Positions 20,419 to 31,139 of a stretch of 64,000 nt of DNA are shown piece by piece. Below the pieces are notes generated by a model that did not search any database, was not told where the DNA came from, and saw nothing but the letters and a program-made list of their open reading frames with translations. Origin of the DNA: Shinisaurus crocodilurus. Taxonomy: Eukaryota; Chordata; Lepidosauria; Squamata; Shinisauridae. Position numbers and translations under genes: made by a program. Location of the stretch: NCBI GenBank assembly GCA_021292165.1, contig CM037877.1:12701980-12765979 (forward strand), given 5' to 3'. Each line of letters starts with the position of its first letter. Within the stretch, counting starts at the first letter, position 1.

Positions 20419-20600
20419 AAGGGTGGGCAACATGCAGCCTGTGAGCCACATGTGCCCCCCCCAAGTGCAGCCCCCAATCAACCCCGAAATTTCTTTAACA
20501 TTTTTTAAACAAAAAAGTGGCACTCTGTAGCCACTATGGAGGGCCTGAAGCATTAAAAGTAGCTTTGAATCAAGCTAAATGTAACCCTTGTAGTGCTCTG
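20419..20600. mobile_element. Degraded H2-like hAT remnant
   Basis: It begins GGGTGGGCAACATGCAGCC, similar to the end of the H2 MITE at 45083. The right end is not found. Confidence 0.4.
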
Positions 20601-22203
20601 TAGTGCTATGGAGCTTTGCTGCCGAATTTCGGTAGCAAACTGGCTATTTTTTTACTTCTTCTTAAAGCTTGGGGGGTCTGGACTGTGCAGTGGTGGAGTG
20701 CAGACCATGGGAGGGGGGTCCCGGGGGGCAAAAATGGCCCCTGGACCTCCCACAGTTATCCACCCATGCAATAAAAGATATTTTTGGAAAATTTATGGAC
20801 CAGTTTACACATGCATGTATACACTACAAATGACTCACAACCTTCACAGTAACATCAAGAGATACAGATATTCTACCATACTGTACATTCTGTTTCTAAA
20901 TGTTTTAATGAGCCGGTTCGGACATTAAGTATTTGTAAGGCATTCAGGATCCTCCCTAATGTGGAAGCTTTCCACGATGGGGGGAGGTTTTGATACAGAT
21001 AGATTCTGATCCAGGGATGCTTTTGATCCAAGGCCAAGCTGAAAGTGGTGGTGGGGATTTTTTGTGAACACATTTAGAAGCAGTGAAAAGCATCCCCCTT
21101 CTGGGCCGACTTTCAGGGATCACATCAAAAGGAGATGAAAGTGCCCGCAAAGCCAATTCAGAGTGAGGTCAAACACTGATCTATGTGTCTAGTCCAGGAA
21201 GAACTCCCTTAAGTCGGCTTTTGTTTGATCTGAGTGACAAATGCCGCTAAATCCGATTGGCTACAAAACACTGTGACATCATTACATTCATCACGTGATT
21301 CCTAACTTGCTGGGATCACTTAAGGAAGGAGGAAGTGGGGTGGAGCGAGCAACACTTAAAACAGCAACAGTAGACCGGGGCACGGGGAACCAATGACTCC
21401 AGTCATAAAAGAAAAGATGCAGCGAAGGATTTCGGCACGATCGCACTGTATAGGGATCTACTGCAGTCAAGCAATCCCACCTACATGTTTTGACATGGTA
21501 GAGCTGCATGGACTTCCCTAATCAAAGCTAAAAAATTATGCGTCAAGAAACACTGTGATCTAACATTGCATATTTGTGTAATTTATTCCCCCCCCCCATC
21601 CTATTTGTGTGGAGGAAGAGAGGCAGCTATGCGAGTCACTGAAGCCATACCTGTGAACTACCAGGAATCCCGTTCAGCCCCCCCACCACCACCACCACCT
21701 ACCAGCTTGTGAAGGACTAGGAACTTGAAATTCTCAGGATGGTATTTCTAGGTAACATTTTGCTGTGACCGTCCAGCACGAGAACATCCCCCAAAATAGC
21801 CCTTCAAACATGCATCAGTCACTGTAGGTCACAGCTGACATAAAATGACTGGTTCACCAGAAACAGAGTCCACCCCACTTGAGGACTATCTTTGTCTTGG
21901 CCAGCTGAAGCCTGCAGAGGCTGGGGCAGAACCCTGCAAGACTGACCGAAGCTACCTGAAGATGAACAGAAGGCAGCAAGCAGTGGTAACCCACAGCCAG
22001 AGGGTGTAGTTCTCCAGAGAGCCTGCTGCAAGAAGGAAGCGGTAGCAAAGTGACCAAGAGAGAGAGGGGGATTCCCGGATACTAATGGCACACTGAAAGT
22101 TGTCCTATGAGAACATTTGGGCAAATTTTAAGAGTGGCATTGGGGTCAAAAGGCAGAACACAAAATTGCCCTGCCTCTTTCATTTCCTCCAGAATTAAGT
22201 TAA
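20601..22203. other. Intron 2, no gene recognised
   Basis: Unclassified AT/GC-mixed sequence. It contains CCACCACCACCACCACC near 21681 and a C-run near 21589. No splice-flanked conserved frame is apparent. Confidence 0.45.
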
Positions 22204-22445
22204 GGGTGCTTCCAGATGGAGGGGTCCTAACGCTACTGATTAGAAGTTCTTTTGTGCAGCTTATTCCACCTTTTTCTCCTTAATGGATTTTCTGCGGTAA
22301 GAGAAAAAGACGAAGAAGTGGTGGGAAAACACAGGGGAGGGGAGGGGGGTTACAAGAGAGGAAGGTGACACTGTTTGGATCCTCCGTAAAATTCCGTGAA
22401 TGGGGCAGGGTGATAGAGCCACAAAAGCCTCATCTGGAAGCACCT
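22204..22445. mobile_element. MITE, family Q
   Basis: Inverted ends GGGTGCTTCCAGATGGAG and CATCTGGAAGCACCT. Related copies lie at 39969 and 58301. Confidence 0.65.
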
Positions 22446-22714
22446 ACGTGATGACCTGTGTTTCTCAGAAAGGCCTTATGGGGCGGAGAGAACAGCAGCC
22501 ACCAGGAGGAGCACTGCCAGAAGTTAGTTTGTCCCCGCACATAAAGACAGCAGATAATTTGCACCGACAACCTTCACAATTAAACAGAATTGAGCTCTAT
22601 AATAGCAGTGCAGATCCTGAAGTCTACTTTAAGCGCCGACCCTGCAGTGAAGAGTGGATCTCTTGCCTGGAGCTTCCAGATGGAGAACTGAATTTCCTTT
22701 GGCATTCTGTAAAC

Positions 22715-22850
22715 CAGGGCTCTCCGACCTTGGGTCCCCATATGTTGCTGGCCTACAGCTCCCAGCATATCCAGCCAGCATGGCTAATGGCAAGGGATTC
22801 TGGGAGCTGTAGTCCAGCAACATCTGGGGCCCCAAGGTTGGAGAGCCCTT
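22715..22850. mobile_element. Fold-back hAT MITE, family H3
   Basis: The ends CAGGGCTCTCCGACCTTGGG and an inverted partner frame a CTACAGCTCCCAGCAT core. The 8-bp duplication CTGTAAAC is perfect. Confidence 0.92.
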
Positions 22851-22879
22851 CTGTAAACGCTTGATGGCCCCCATCTAAG

Positions 22880-23190
22880 GCAGGTGTGCAGAACAATTCA
22901 GGCTTGGAGGAGAAATCTGGCCCACCAGGTTCTCCAGATGGTCTCAGCCTCTTTCTCCCAACTACCAACTGTTTTGTAGTTTCCCAGCTTTTGTGTGCTT
23001 TTCCTCTCATTCTTATAGGTTGAGATGCTTCTCCTAAGGCTTAGTTACTGGCAGGAAGAGATTTAAGCTAAAAGAGGCTGGTACTTTTGGCCAACCTCCT
23101 ATTGCCCTTGGCCCTGCCCACCACTAGAATGCGGCCCCCAAAAGCTTCTCCAAAACGGAATCTGGCCCTTGGGCTGAAACAGGCTCTACA
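22880..23190. mobile_element. hAT-like element, family R (fragment)
   Basis: It carries the family R landmarks AGGTTGAGATGCTTCTCCTAAGGC, CTAAAAGAGGCTGGTA and GGGCTGAAACAGGCTC. The ends are incomplete. Confidence 0.5.
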
Positions 23191-23724
23191 ACCCTGATGG
23201 AAAGTGTTGGACAATTGGCAAGGTAGCTTCTTGGAGCTGCCAGGGCTCAAAATGGGAAATTTTGGATCTGTGTGGACCCAACCCATGTGGTGAGCTACTG
23301 AAGCATGTGTTGCCGCATCTGCCTAAGCAGTTTCGTTTCCTCAGGACTAACCCTGCTCACCCAGGCTGGTCATTCATTGGATCCTCCTGGACAGGAAGGA
23401 GTTTAAGAGGGCTTCCCACTCTACTTAAGGTCGTCCTGAGCTCTGGCATGTTCCTGCAACCTTTGGTTGCCCTTCGGTTCAGACTTCTGGCTTGCTTCTC
23501 GATCCTGCCTCCTGGTCTGTCTTGGTTCTGACTTACCCTTCAGCCCCGACTACTGGCTTCGTCCCATGAATCCTGATTCCCAGCTCAGCAAAGACTCCTT
23601 CCCATGGCCCACAAAGGGCTTGGGTGGTCTGGCTTGCTGGTTCCTTGACTTCCAAGTCTGCCAGGACCATTTCTTCTGAACCATTGTTCTTTCATCTCCA
23701 GACTGGACTTCGTGATCTCTAGAG

Positions 23725-23834
23725 AAGCCTTTCCCAACCTGCTGCCTTCCAGATGTTTGGGGCTGCAACTCCCAGGATTCTTGGCCATTGGCTGTGTCAA
23801 AACATCTAGAGGGCACCAGGTTGGGAGACATCTG
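23725..23834. mobile_element. Fold-back hAT MITE, family H4
   Basis: Arms with CCAACCTGCTGCCTTCCAGATG and the inverse of CATCTAGAGGGCACCAGGTTGG; the core is CTGCAACTCCCAGGATTC. Confidence 0.75.
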
Positions 23835-23900
23835 ATCTCCAACACCACATCCTCTGAGCTGGTGACTGGGATGTGACAAATCTCTCCCCTAAGTCAGTGG

Positions 23901-24088
23901 CTGTGGCTCAGTGACAGAGCACCTGCTTTGCATGCAGAAGGTCCCAGGTTCAAGCCATGGCATCTCCAGGTTGGGCTGGGAAAGACTCCTGCTTGAAACC
24001 CGGAAGAGCCACTGCCAGCCAGTGTCCACAACACTGGGCTAGATGGACCAAGGGTCTGATTTCAGCGTACGGCAGCTCCCTATGTTCC
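23901..24088 (+). mobile_element. tRNA-Ala-like SINE
   Basis: The head GTGGCTCAGTGACAGAGCAC, TGCTTTGCATGCAGAAGGTC and GGTTCAAGCC resembles a tRNA-Ala(TGC) gene with A and B boxes. It is followed by a body ending GGACCAAGGGTCTGATTTCA and CAGCTCCCTATGTTCC. Confidence 0.8.
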
Positions 24089-24158
24089 AGACTGCTGTTC
24101 AGGCCCAACACACCAGAGACCAATGTCTAAAAATAGACAATGTGAGTTGCCCTTAACA

Positions 24159-24262
24159 CAGGGCTCTCCAACCTTGGGTCACCAGATGATGCTGGCCTAC
24201 AGGTCAACAGCAGAAGAGCTGTAGGCCAGCAACATTTGGGGACCCAAGGTTGGAGAGCCCTG
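24159..24262. mobile_element. Fold-back hAT MITE, family H3
   Basis: Ends CAGGGCTCTCCAACCTTGGG and the inverse; perfect 8-bp duplication CCTTAACA. The central core is deleted. Confidence 0.93.
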
Positions 24263-24601
24263 CCTTAACATGTTACACTTCTGAAGATGAGCTGAGGCAG
24301 TGCTCTTTATTGCAGAAACGGCACACTCTGTCAAGACGGTCTTCCTCCAAGCACCGACTTTTGCTCCCCAGATGATGGGCACAGCAATGACAACATTGTT
24401 AAAAATGGACTGGGTAATCTCTTGACATCACCTGTCACAGCAAAAGGTTACCTAGAAATGTTTTGTCAGCCTTCGCGTTGTTCATCACAAAGATATACGT
24501 CACCATTGATTATCACCTTCGATTACACACGCTCACCAATTTCTGAATTATATCAAGTTTTGTATTCCAGACTTGTTTCTTGACAAAGTATTGCTTAAAA
24601 C

Positions 24602-24640
24602 ATGCATGCATGCATGCACACACGCACACACACACACACC
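24602..24640. repeat. (CATG)n/(CA)n microsatellite
   Basis: A short tetranucleotide run passing into CA repeats. Confidence 0.9.
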
Positions 24641-24765
24641 TCCACCACTAAATGCAAAGATGCCAAGGGAGCTGCTAGGAGTGGCAAATAAATAGATGCT
24701 TGTTTCCTTTTTCTCTATATTTAAGATTTCAGAGTTTCTGGAACTGACACATTCATAAAGCGCAT

Positions 24766-25010
24766 TTTATTTATTTATTTATTATTTATTATATTTATAC
24801 CCCGCCTTTTTTCCCCCCGCAAAGAACCCAAGGCGGCTTACATAATCCTCCTCCTCTCCATTTTATCCTCACAACAACCCTGTGAGGTAGGTTAGGCTGA
24901 GAGTCAGTGACTGGCCAAAAGTCACCCAGTGAGCTTCAGGGCCGAGCGGGGACTAGAACCCGGATCTCCGGAGTCCCAGTCCAACACTCTCACCACTAGG
25001 CCACACTGGC
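24766..25010 (-). mobile_element. CORE-SINE abutting the exon 2 donor
   Basis: A full-length minus-strand copy, so in the same orientation as MBD2 transcription. Its 5' head begins 14 bp after the last base of exon 2. It supplies extra GTGAGA-type donor-like sequence near 24991. Confidence 0.9.
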
Positions 25011-25024
25011 ATTTGTGAACCAAC

Positions 25025-25184
25025 CTTGTTTTGACTGAGCGAATCATTCCTTAATCTCTGTTTGTTCTTCTGTAATTTACTAGGCATCATCTTCCCCGTC
25101 CTGAAGTCAAAACTGCTGAGGTCAACAGTGTTCCCCAAGTATCTTGCCAACTGGGGCTTGCTTCGGAACTTCTTTCCACTTGGA
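25025..25184 (-). CDS. MBD2: MBD2 exon 2 (second half of methyl-CpG-binding domain)
   Basis: A 160-nt exon. One base completes the Ser codon of exon 1, then 53 codons: PSGKKFRSKPQLARYLGNTV, DLSSFDFRTGKMMPSKLQKN and KQRLRNDSLSQNK. The acceptor is TTTGTAG/TCCAAG and the donor AAG/GTTGGT, which is weak at +3 to +6. KKFRSKPQLARYL and DLSSFDFRTGK form the C-terminal part of the MBD fold; the Arg and Ser of FRSKP are the DNA-contacting pair known in the family. The sequence is MBD2 rather than MBD3 (NTVDLSSFDF, MMPSKLQKN). A SINE starts 14 bp downstream. Reading through the donor would add about 23 SINE-derived residues before a stop. Identity is near certain. Confidence 0.97.
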
Positions 25185-25800
25185 CTACAAATGTAAAGGA
25201 AAAGAAAAGAAGAAAATGATTATATGACCTTGTCATGCAGGGCAATACGAATCTCATTCAGAGGTTCCAAAGTGCATTCAGCCATGATGCCCCGCGCCCC
25301 ATGCATTCATTCAATACACTTTGGAACATCAGAAGAGGGGTATGGTTGCAATTCCCACCATTTCAGTGCCTGTACCTTGAAGCCGGGGTGACCAGTTGCT
25401 AGCTCATCCCTGACTTCCAGCGTAACTTCATCTGGGCCCCCGATAGCACTGCCAACTTTGGATCGAGGTGTGGCTAAAATCTTTTGTTCAAATTTTCACT
25501 CAAAAAGCGGGAGAAGAATGAGTCCGCATATAAAGGAGGGGTGGGCATGTGTGAGTGTGCTCCATGTAAGTGTTATTTGTACTGCTCTCTTGGGAGAATA
25601 CAGGAAAGCCGAAAGAACCACAGCCAACCTCTTGAGCAGATCGATCATTCGTTCCTCAGCAATCCCCTGTCCCAAGCAGTGGTCCATACCTCCTGAGCAC
25701 GTGGCCAGTCCCATCATGCTCCAGGCTTTTGAAGCCTTTACTGCCAAGCGGTGTCAACTTTTCTATAGACCCTGACCATTCGTAAGGGGGTTCAGATTGT
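25185..25800. other. Start of MBD2 intron 1, nothing recognised
   Basis: No repeat family or exon is recognised in this 600-bp stretch upstream of exon 2. Confidence 0.45.
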
Positions 25801-26083
25801 GCTGGCAGGGGTGCAGAACCTCAGGTCCAGGGGTTTTGTCCTGGCCGCCCGGGGGGGGGGGGGAGACTTGTCCAGGCTACCCGGAAGGGCTCACCTGGGC
25901 TACCTGGGGGGGGGCTCGTCTGGCCTGTCTGGGTTCCCCAGGTGGCAATGCCCCCTTCCCGCGCCCCACCCCCTTTCCCCCAGCGAACAATCATGTCATG
26001 GTTTCCCAGCTTTTTGTGCAGTTTTTTCCCCATTCTAAAAGGTTGAAATGCCTCTCCTAAGACGCAGTTACTAGTGATAAGAG

Positions 26084-26767
26084 TGTGGCGTAACCCCACA
26101 ATTCAGTTCCCTGGTGTATGTCTGCGTTAGTACGTTTAGTGAGAATAGAAGGTTGAACTGAGTGGGTGTGGTTTGTGATGTCAGGGGGGCTTACAGCCTT
26201 CTTAGAGCAGTGTTCTCCAAGCTTGGGTCCCCAGATGTTTTTGGCCTACAACTCCCAGCATGCCCCAGCCAGCATGCTGGGAGTTGTAGGCCAAAAACAT
26301 CTGGGGACCCAAGCTTGGAGAATGTCTTAAGATTGATTCTTACAGTTATTCTTGTCTAGTCTGTCAGGAGTTTTGAGAGAAATCTGTGCTTGTCTGAAGA
26401 GTGAAAGAATTTAGAGTTATAGGGACTTAGGATAATTACAGAGCGTTTGGTGCAGGCAGGTTTAAAGTTATCTTCTTGAACTAAGATTTTGTGAACTTAT
26501 TTTTATTTTGCTTGCTACCCAAATCCTACGTGTCAGCTTGGCATTATTAACCTGCATTACTGTTAAACCTACACACACACACACACATCTTTATACCCAC
26601 AGTAGAATATATTCAAAATAGATACTTAAGAGACTTTATTGATCTTTTTCCTCATAGGTAGGGGAAAGGTTTCATTAGACCCTCCCCTTGGGTTTTTATG
26701 AGTTGGTGCTTAGCCTGAGAAGGGTTTTATGCGGCTGGTCCTAGAGTGTAAGGACGGTGACGTCGCA
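26084..26767. mobile_element. Candidate solo LTR with 5-bp target duplication
   Basis: The insertion begins TGTGGCGTAACCCCAC and ends GGTGACGTCGCA (TG..CA). It is flanked by AAGAG at 26079-26083 and 26768-26772, and it exactly interrupts a family R hAT element whose uninterrupted order is known from other copies in this window. The 684 bp include a nested H1 MITE. There is no internal coding region, so no protein is present. Superfamily is not determined. Confidence 0.6.
26208..26324. mobile_element. Fold-back hAT MITE, family H1, right end clipped
   Basis: Left end CAGTGTTCTCCAAGCTTGGG; the right end stops at GGAGAATG. Flanks TCTTAGAG and TCTTAAGA suggest the former duplication. It is nested in the solo LTR. 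Confidence 0.85.
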
Positions 26768-26964
26768 AAGAGCTTTAGCTAAAATAAGCTGGTATGTCTG
26801 GCCCCGTTCCTTTTGCCATTGGCCCCGCCCAGTACTGAAACAAGGCCAGAGGGCTCCTCCAAAATGGAATTCACTCAGCCCGCTGGCTGAAAGAGACGCA
26901 ACATCCAGAGACTGGAGGACACCTGATGCACACAGACTGGAGATCTGTTATTGCGAGCGTAGGA

Positions 26965-27660
26965 GGAAATAAAGAGTCGAGACAAGTTGCTGGTGTTTAA
27001 CTGGGCCACATTTTATTTACATACAATGAACTGCAAAGGGATAGAGTGAGGGTTGTTCTAATCCAGCCTCTCGGGCCGATAACGTTGTGCAATTGGGCGG
27101 AGCATCTAAAACCGGGAGGTGGCGATGATGCCGCCACCGCCCCATTTTCCACTTTCTAGTGTTGGGACCCTTTGTTGCGTCGCCTCCTCTCGGAGTCTCA
27201 AGACAAGCTTGGCGAGAACAAACTAGGCATCACAGGCGTTCCTGGTACTCAGCTGTCTGAGCCTAAGGACCCAGCAACAGTGAGGCCTCCAGAAATCACC
27301 TGTCACCTGAATGGTGCCAGGGATGCTCACCGGACCCTATCAATTCGCTAACCCACACTTACCTGCCTACTGGACAAATGTGACCGAATTGAATCACTAT
27401 ATACACAGATTGCAAAAACAAAGAGGGGGGGTACCAGGCCTAATATTAGCTCCTGTAGTCCCACCCCCTGTACCTGACGTGATACCTGCGTCGACAGGTA
27501 TGCCTCGACTCCTTCCCCCCACGTCCGCAAAATTCTCCCCGCCCACAGCTGCGCGTGTTCCGGGGGACGGTCCTTGGCCGCAGCTTGCTGGCAGACATCT
27601 ACTGTGCATTTGAGGGCACAAACATCTCTCCTTTATACTCTGTTGCTGGGCTTGCACAAT
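26965..27660 (-). other. Unassigned block with TATA-like, donor-like and poly(A) signals
   Basis: On the minus strand a TATAAAGG (27630-27637) is followed by an 88-codon open frame from about 27663. A strong donor-like CAG/GTAAGT lies at 27362/27363 and an AATAAA at 27012-27017. The order resembles an LTR or a small promoter unit, but no TG..CA borders, duplication or protein family were identified. Confidence 0.3.
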
Positions 27661-27985
27661 CATTGGGGAAAGAAGCCATGGTGGGGTTCACAATTTGCCT
27701 AGTTACCCTCGCGGCACACAGCTCGCCACGTCATCCAAACCCGGAGATATGGCGGGTGGGGTTGGCTTCGAAACCACTCCAGAACCCATGGATCGTTGTA
27801 GGGTTCTGGGGTGGTTTGGAAGCCGCTCCCCACCACACACCTTGCCGGGTTTGGACGACACGGCAAGTCATGCACCGCAAGGGTAATTAGGCAAATTGCG
27901 CAGTGCGCAACCCGCATGTGCAGGGGCGGGGGAAAGAAGCCACTGTGGCTTCTGTCCCCCGGTGACTGTGCGAACCCGGTCTGTA
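27661..27985. mobile_element. Palindromic MITE, family N
   Basis: The arms pair CAATTTGCCTAGTTACCCTC with GGGTAATTAGGCAAATTG, and GGTTTGGAAGCCGCTCCCC with an inverted partner. The right end is GACTGTGCGAACCCGGTC. Confidence 0.7.
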
Positions 27986-28049
27986 TGCTTCTCACAGGAA
28001 ACGCCAGTGTAAAAATGCCACAGGCTTGCTGTAATAAAAATGTGCAATC

Positions 28050-28200
28050 AGCCATGTGTTACAGTGAACAGACTGCTGGGTTAGGAGGTGAGAAACTCAG
28101 GTTCAAATTTCTGCTCAGCTAAGAAGCTCAGTAGGTGGATTTTGGCAAGCCACCGTCTGGCAGCCTAGCCTACCTCACCCGTTACAGTAATTGTATGCTG
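28050..28200 (+). mobile_element. Old CORE-SINE fragment
   Basis: CTCAGGTTCAAATTTCTGCTCAGC, GGATTTTGGCAAGCCACCGT and CCTAGCCTACCTCACC keep the B-box and core order. Confidence 0.55.
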
Positions 28201-28299
28201 GTGAGCGGGGACAGAAGCCAAGAGAATTTATTAACATGACAAATACCTTAACAAGTGGGCTGAAAACACTGTTCTAGTTCAGCCCAAATTCTGAAATTA

Positions 28300-28515
28300 C
28301 AGGGGGGTGGGGAATGACATTTTTATCCCACCAAGGAGCTCAGGTTCTCTCCTCTCCCCGCTCCACATTTTATCCTCACAACCACCCTGCAAGGTAGGTT
28401 AGGCTGAGAGACTGGGACCAGTCTAAGGTCACCCAGTGCGCTTCAAGGCTGAGGGGGGATTTGAACCTGGGTCTCCTAGTTCTTAGGACAACACTAATCC
28501 ACTACGCCAACACTG
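28300..28515 (-). mobile_element. Old CORE-SINE
   Basis: Diverged minus-strand copy: TTTTATCCTCACAACCACCC, GGTTAGGCTGAGAG and GATTTGAACCTGGGTCTCC in the expected order. Confidence 0.75.
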
Positions 28516-28594
28516 GTGCATTTTACAAGCTGAATTGTGTGTAGACTAGGCACTATTTCCATCTATTTGCCTAATCTGCAAACCTTTATTATTT

Positions 28595-28622
28595 ATTATT
28601 ATTTATTATTATTATTATTATT
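28595..28622. repeat. (TTA)n microsatellite
   Basis: Short ATT/ATTT run. Confidence 0.9.
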
Positions 28623-29100
28623 GTTTGGGTTCATTCTTTGGAAACTGTAACTTTGGTTTTTGGAGGCGGAGACCTGTACAGGAAGAGAGGTTGTGAATGC
28701 ACAGAATGCAAGATAGAAGAGAGGCAGAAAACTGGTGACACGGTAAAGAGGAATGGAAGTGACTTGAAATGGAAGCCCCACACAGGGGACACATCCAAGC
28801 CCTGCCCGCATGCAATTATTGGGCCCCCGCCAGTGGCCCCACATCTGAGGTCACATGGCTTCCTACAGCCCCACCCACAACATCCGTGCATTAATACGTG
28901 GACATCTGCAGAGAGGAAAGCCTATACATGTGGACCTCTAGGCATGCAGGTTTTCTGAGGAGCCGGAATGCTGATCACACAGGGTTCCAGCTGCCACAGA
29001 AGTCTATGTGCAACAATAGGCTTTTCTCCTGCCTCTCACATGGACGTTCGAGGCAGGCCCAGGGAAAGCCATGCAAGGGCCTCTTATCTAAGTGCATATG
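28623..29100. other. Intron 1, nothing recognised
   Basis: Open frames here are short and overlap on both strands, with no domain seen. Confidence 0.45.
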
Positions 29101-29367
29101 TACAGTAATACCTTGGATTGCAAGTAACTTGGTCTGAGAGCATTTTGCAAGACAAGCAAAAAAAATTTAAAAATTTTGACTTGATAAACGAGCAAGCTCT
29201 TGCAAGACAACGTAGGGATATACGGTAACCGCTCACCTCGAGCAGGCGTAGCGGGCCGAAATCGGCCCCGCTCACGCCCGCCAGAGACTTGCTTTGATAT
29301 AAGAGTGTTTTGGATTACAAGCACGTTTCCGGAACGAATTATGCTCTCATTCCAAGGTATTACTGTA
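29101..29367. mobile_element. Tc1/mariner-type MITE, family A
   Basis: One end TACAGTAATACCTTGGATTG and the other CATTCCAAGGTATTACTGTA form a clear terminal inverted repeat with TA at the borders. Confidence 0.82.
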
Positions 29368-29745
29368 TCCCACACTATTTCTGAGTTACTTTCCAGTGGG
29401 GACTGTTCGCACATTCGTAAGCCACTGAGAACTCCTTAACACATATTTGGAGATTTCTTTTCACACAATTACTGCGCAACTGACACTATGAAATGCTGCC
29501 ATTGAAAAATGTGACATCCGAGTCAACCTGGGAGTAACTGGGAGCCCTGTTTGTGGCATGAGATCCCATGACAGCCTATTCACACGTACCGCCACGATTA
29601 AGCAGGAAGCACATGCATGTGAACCAGCCTCCCCGAACACCACAAGTGTACAGCAATTGTGGGACGATAAATCAAGCAAGGCCCATGTTTGTGTAAAGCA
29701 GCCTACAAAAGTTATTTGATGCTCATTCTCACAACACGCCTACCA

Positions 29746-29823
29746 CAGCCTTCCCCAAACAGGCACCATCCAGATGTGTTTGGCTGCAACTTCCATAATT
29801 CCTGGCCAAGTTGGGGAAGACTG
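29746..29823. mobile_element. Short H4-type hAT MITE
   Basis: CAGCCTTCCCCAAACAGGCAC to GGGGAAGACTG with core CTGCAACTTCCATAATTCC. Flanking 8-mers GCCTACCA and CGCTACAG share the central CTAC. Confidence 0.7.
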
Positions 29824-30356
29824 CGCTACAGCGTCTCTGTAGCTCAGCTGAAACTGCTCTTGAAAGATGTGCAGGCAGTACAGCGCACAAAAGGACTCTG
29901 CTTTTTAAAAACAGTTCAGAGGCTTGCTCTTAGAAGTGATGGCCCAGAGACCGAGGATGATGGTTTATTCTCTTTGCGGTGTGGCTTTGAAGCTGCGACA
30001 AAACTGCACACCCAGAGTCCGGATGAAAGGGGTTCAACATTGCAAAGCGATACGATTCTTCAGCTCGCACAAAAGAGTCAGAATGAAAGTAGCTGCGTCT
30101 TAAAATAGGCATTTTGAAATTAAACTGCACTAGCAAGTTCCTGACAAATGTCTATTTAAATATATAACTAACCATAACCCCACTTTTTGTTTTGTTTTTC
30201 TGACTAAACCTCTATGGTTTCACAGGCCTTCCGGTTTCTTTAGCATATCAGTCAGTCAGGCAATCACTCGTGACCGAGTAAGATTGTCTTCCAGGATAAA
30301 AATTTACAAAAAGGTGATTTTAAAAGGAGGAAAATTCTAAAGAAAATTGTGTAGAC
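29824..30356. other. Intron 1, nothing recognised
   Basis: A plus-strand open frame to about 30108 has no recognised domain and no splice context. Confidence 0.45.
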
Positions 30357-30830
30357 TCTAGCGATGGGTCTGTAAGTGACTGTGGAGGCCAATTCTAGAT
30401 CCACACAGCTTCCCACAGTGAGGACACAGGTTACCAGATGGAAGATGGTCCTGTAAAGGATTCATTTGACGTGCTTTTCGCTTAGCACGTTTCTCCCTTT
30501 CACCTTGCACTCGGGCTTCTTCAAAGTCCATGGAACCTTTGTGAAAGGCCAACCTCCATTTAGATCGTTCATGGGCCAGAGCTTCCCAGTTTTTGATGTT
30601 TATATTGCATTTTTTTAGATTAGCCTTAAGAACATCTTTAAACCTCTTATATTGACCACCGATATTCCGCTTTCCATCCTTGAGTTGGGAATAAAGTAAC
30701 TGCTTTGGGAGACGGCAGTCAGGCATTCAAACAACATGACCGGTCCACTGAAGTTGGCGTTGAAGTTCAGTGGACTTCAGTTTAGCATATATTCCAAGAC
30801 CCAAAGACCTGCTTTACATAGACCCAGGGA
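30357..30830 (-). pseudogene. Non-LTR retrotransposon ORF2 C-terminal fragment
   Basis: Minus-strand peptide ELQRQLQWTGHVV, a TGA stop, then MPDCRLPKQLLYSQLKDGKR and RFKDVLKANLKKCNI. It ends in a zinc motif, CPHCGKLCGSRIGLHSHLQTH, before a TAG. The RWxGHVxRMPD and CxxCGR motifs mark a widespread retrotransposon C-terminus. The stop replaces the usual Arg codon and fits a CGA-to-TGA change. The RT core is absent. Confidence 0.8.
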
Positions 30831-30852
30831 CAGCCTTGGGTATGTGTAGGAT

Positions 30853-31074
30853 TACAGGCAGTCCCCGAGTTAAGTACATCCGACTTACAGACGACTCATA
30901 CTTAAGAACGGACTCCCGGGTTCCCCGGCGCTACGTTGTTTACGTAGCATACAATTTGCGTAAATGCCAATCCCCCCCCCCCATTAGAACGCTATGGTGT
31001 TTCGACTTACATACAAATTCAACTTATGGACATTCTTAGGAACAGAACTCATTCGTAACATGGGGACTACCTCT
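30853..31074. mobile_element. Tigger/pogo-like MITE
   Basis: Left end ACAGGCAGTCCCCGAGTTAAG; right end GTAACATGGGGACTACCTCT pairs with it. Internal ATCCGACTTACAGACGACTC and GACTTACATACAAATTCAAC are imperfect inverses. Confidence 0.75.
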
Positions 31075-31139
31075 ATTTATCTTTTTTCTTTTGAACTGTA
31101 GGATTCCACGCGATGACACAATTATGTATTATTATTATT

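Larger units (their letters stand above)
25806..26900. mobile_element. hAT-like element, family R, split by a solo LTR
   Basis: The left end CAGGGGTGCAGAACC starts the element. Family R body landmarks occur at 26036-26083 (AGGTTGAAATGCCTCTCCTAAG) and resume at 26768 (AAGAGCTTTAGCTAAAATAAGC) through GGCTGAAAGAGACGCAAC. The right end is approximate. Confidence 0.6.

Noticed and set aside
27311..27613. Plus-strand Pro-rich 100-codon frame
   Set aside because: Overlaps an open minus-strand frame in the same block; no homology recognised and no supporting start or splice context.
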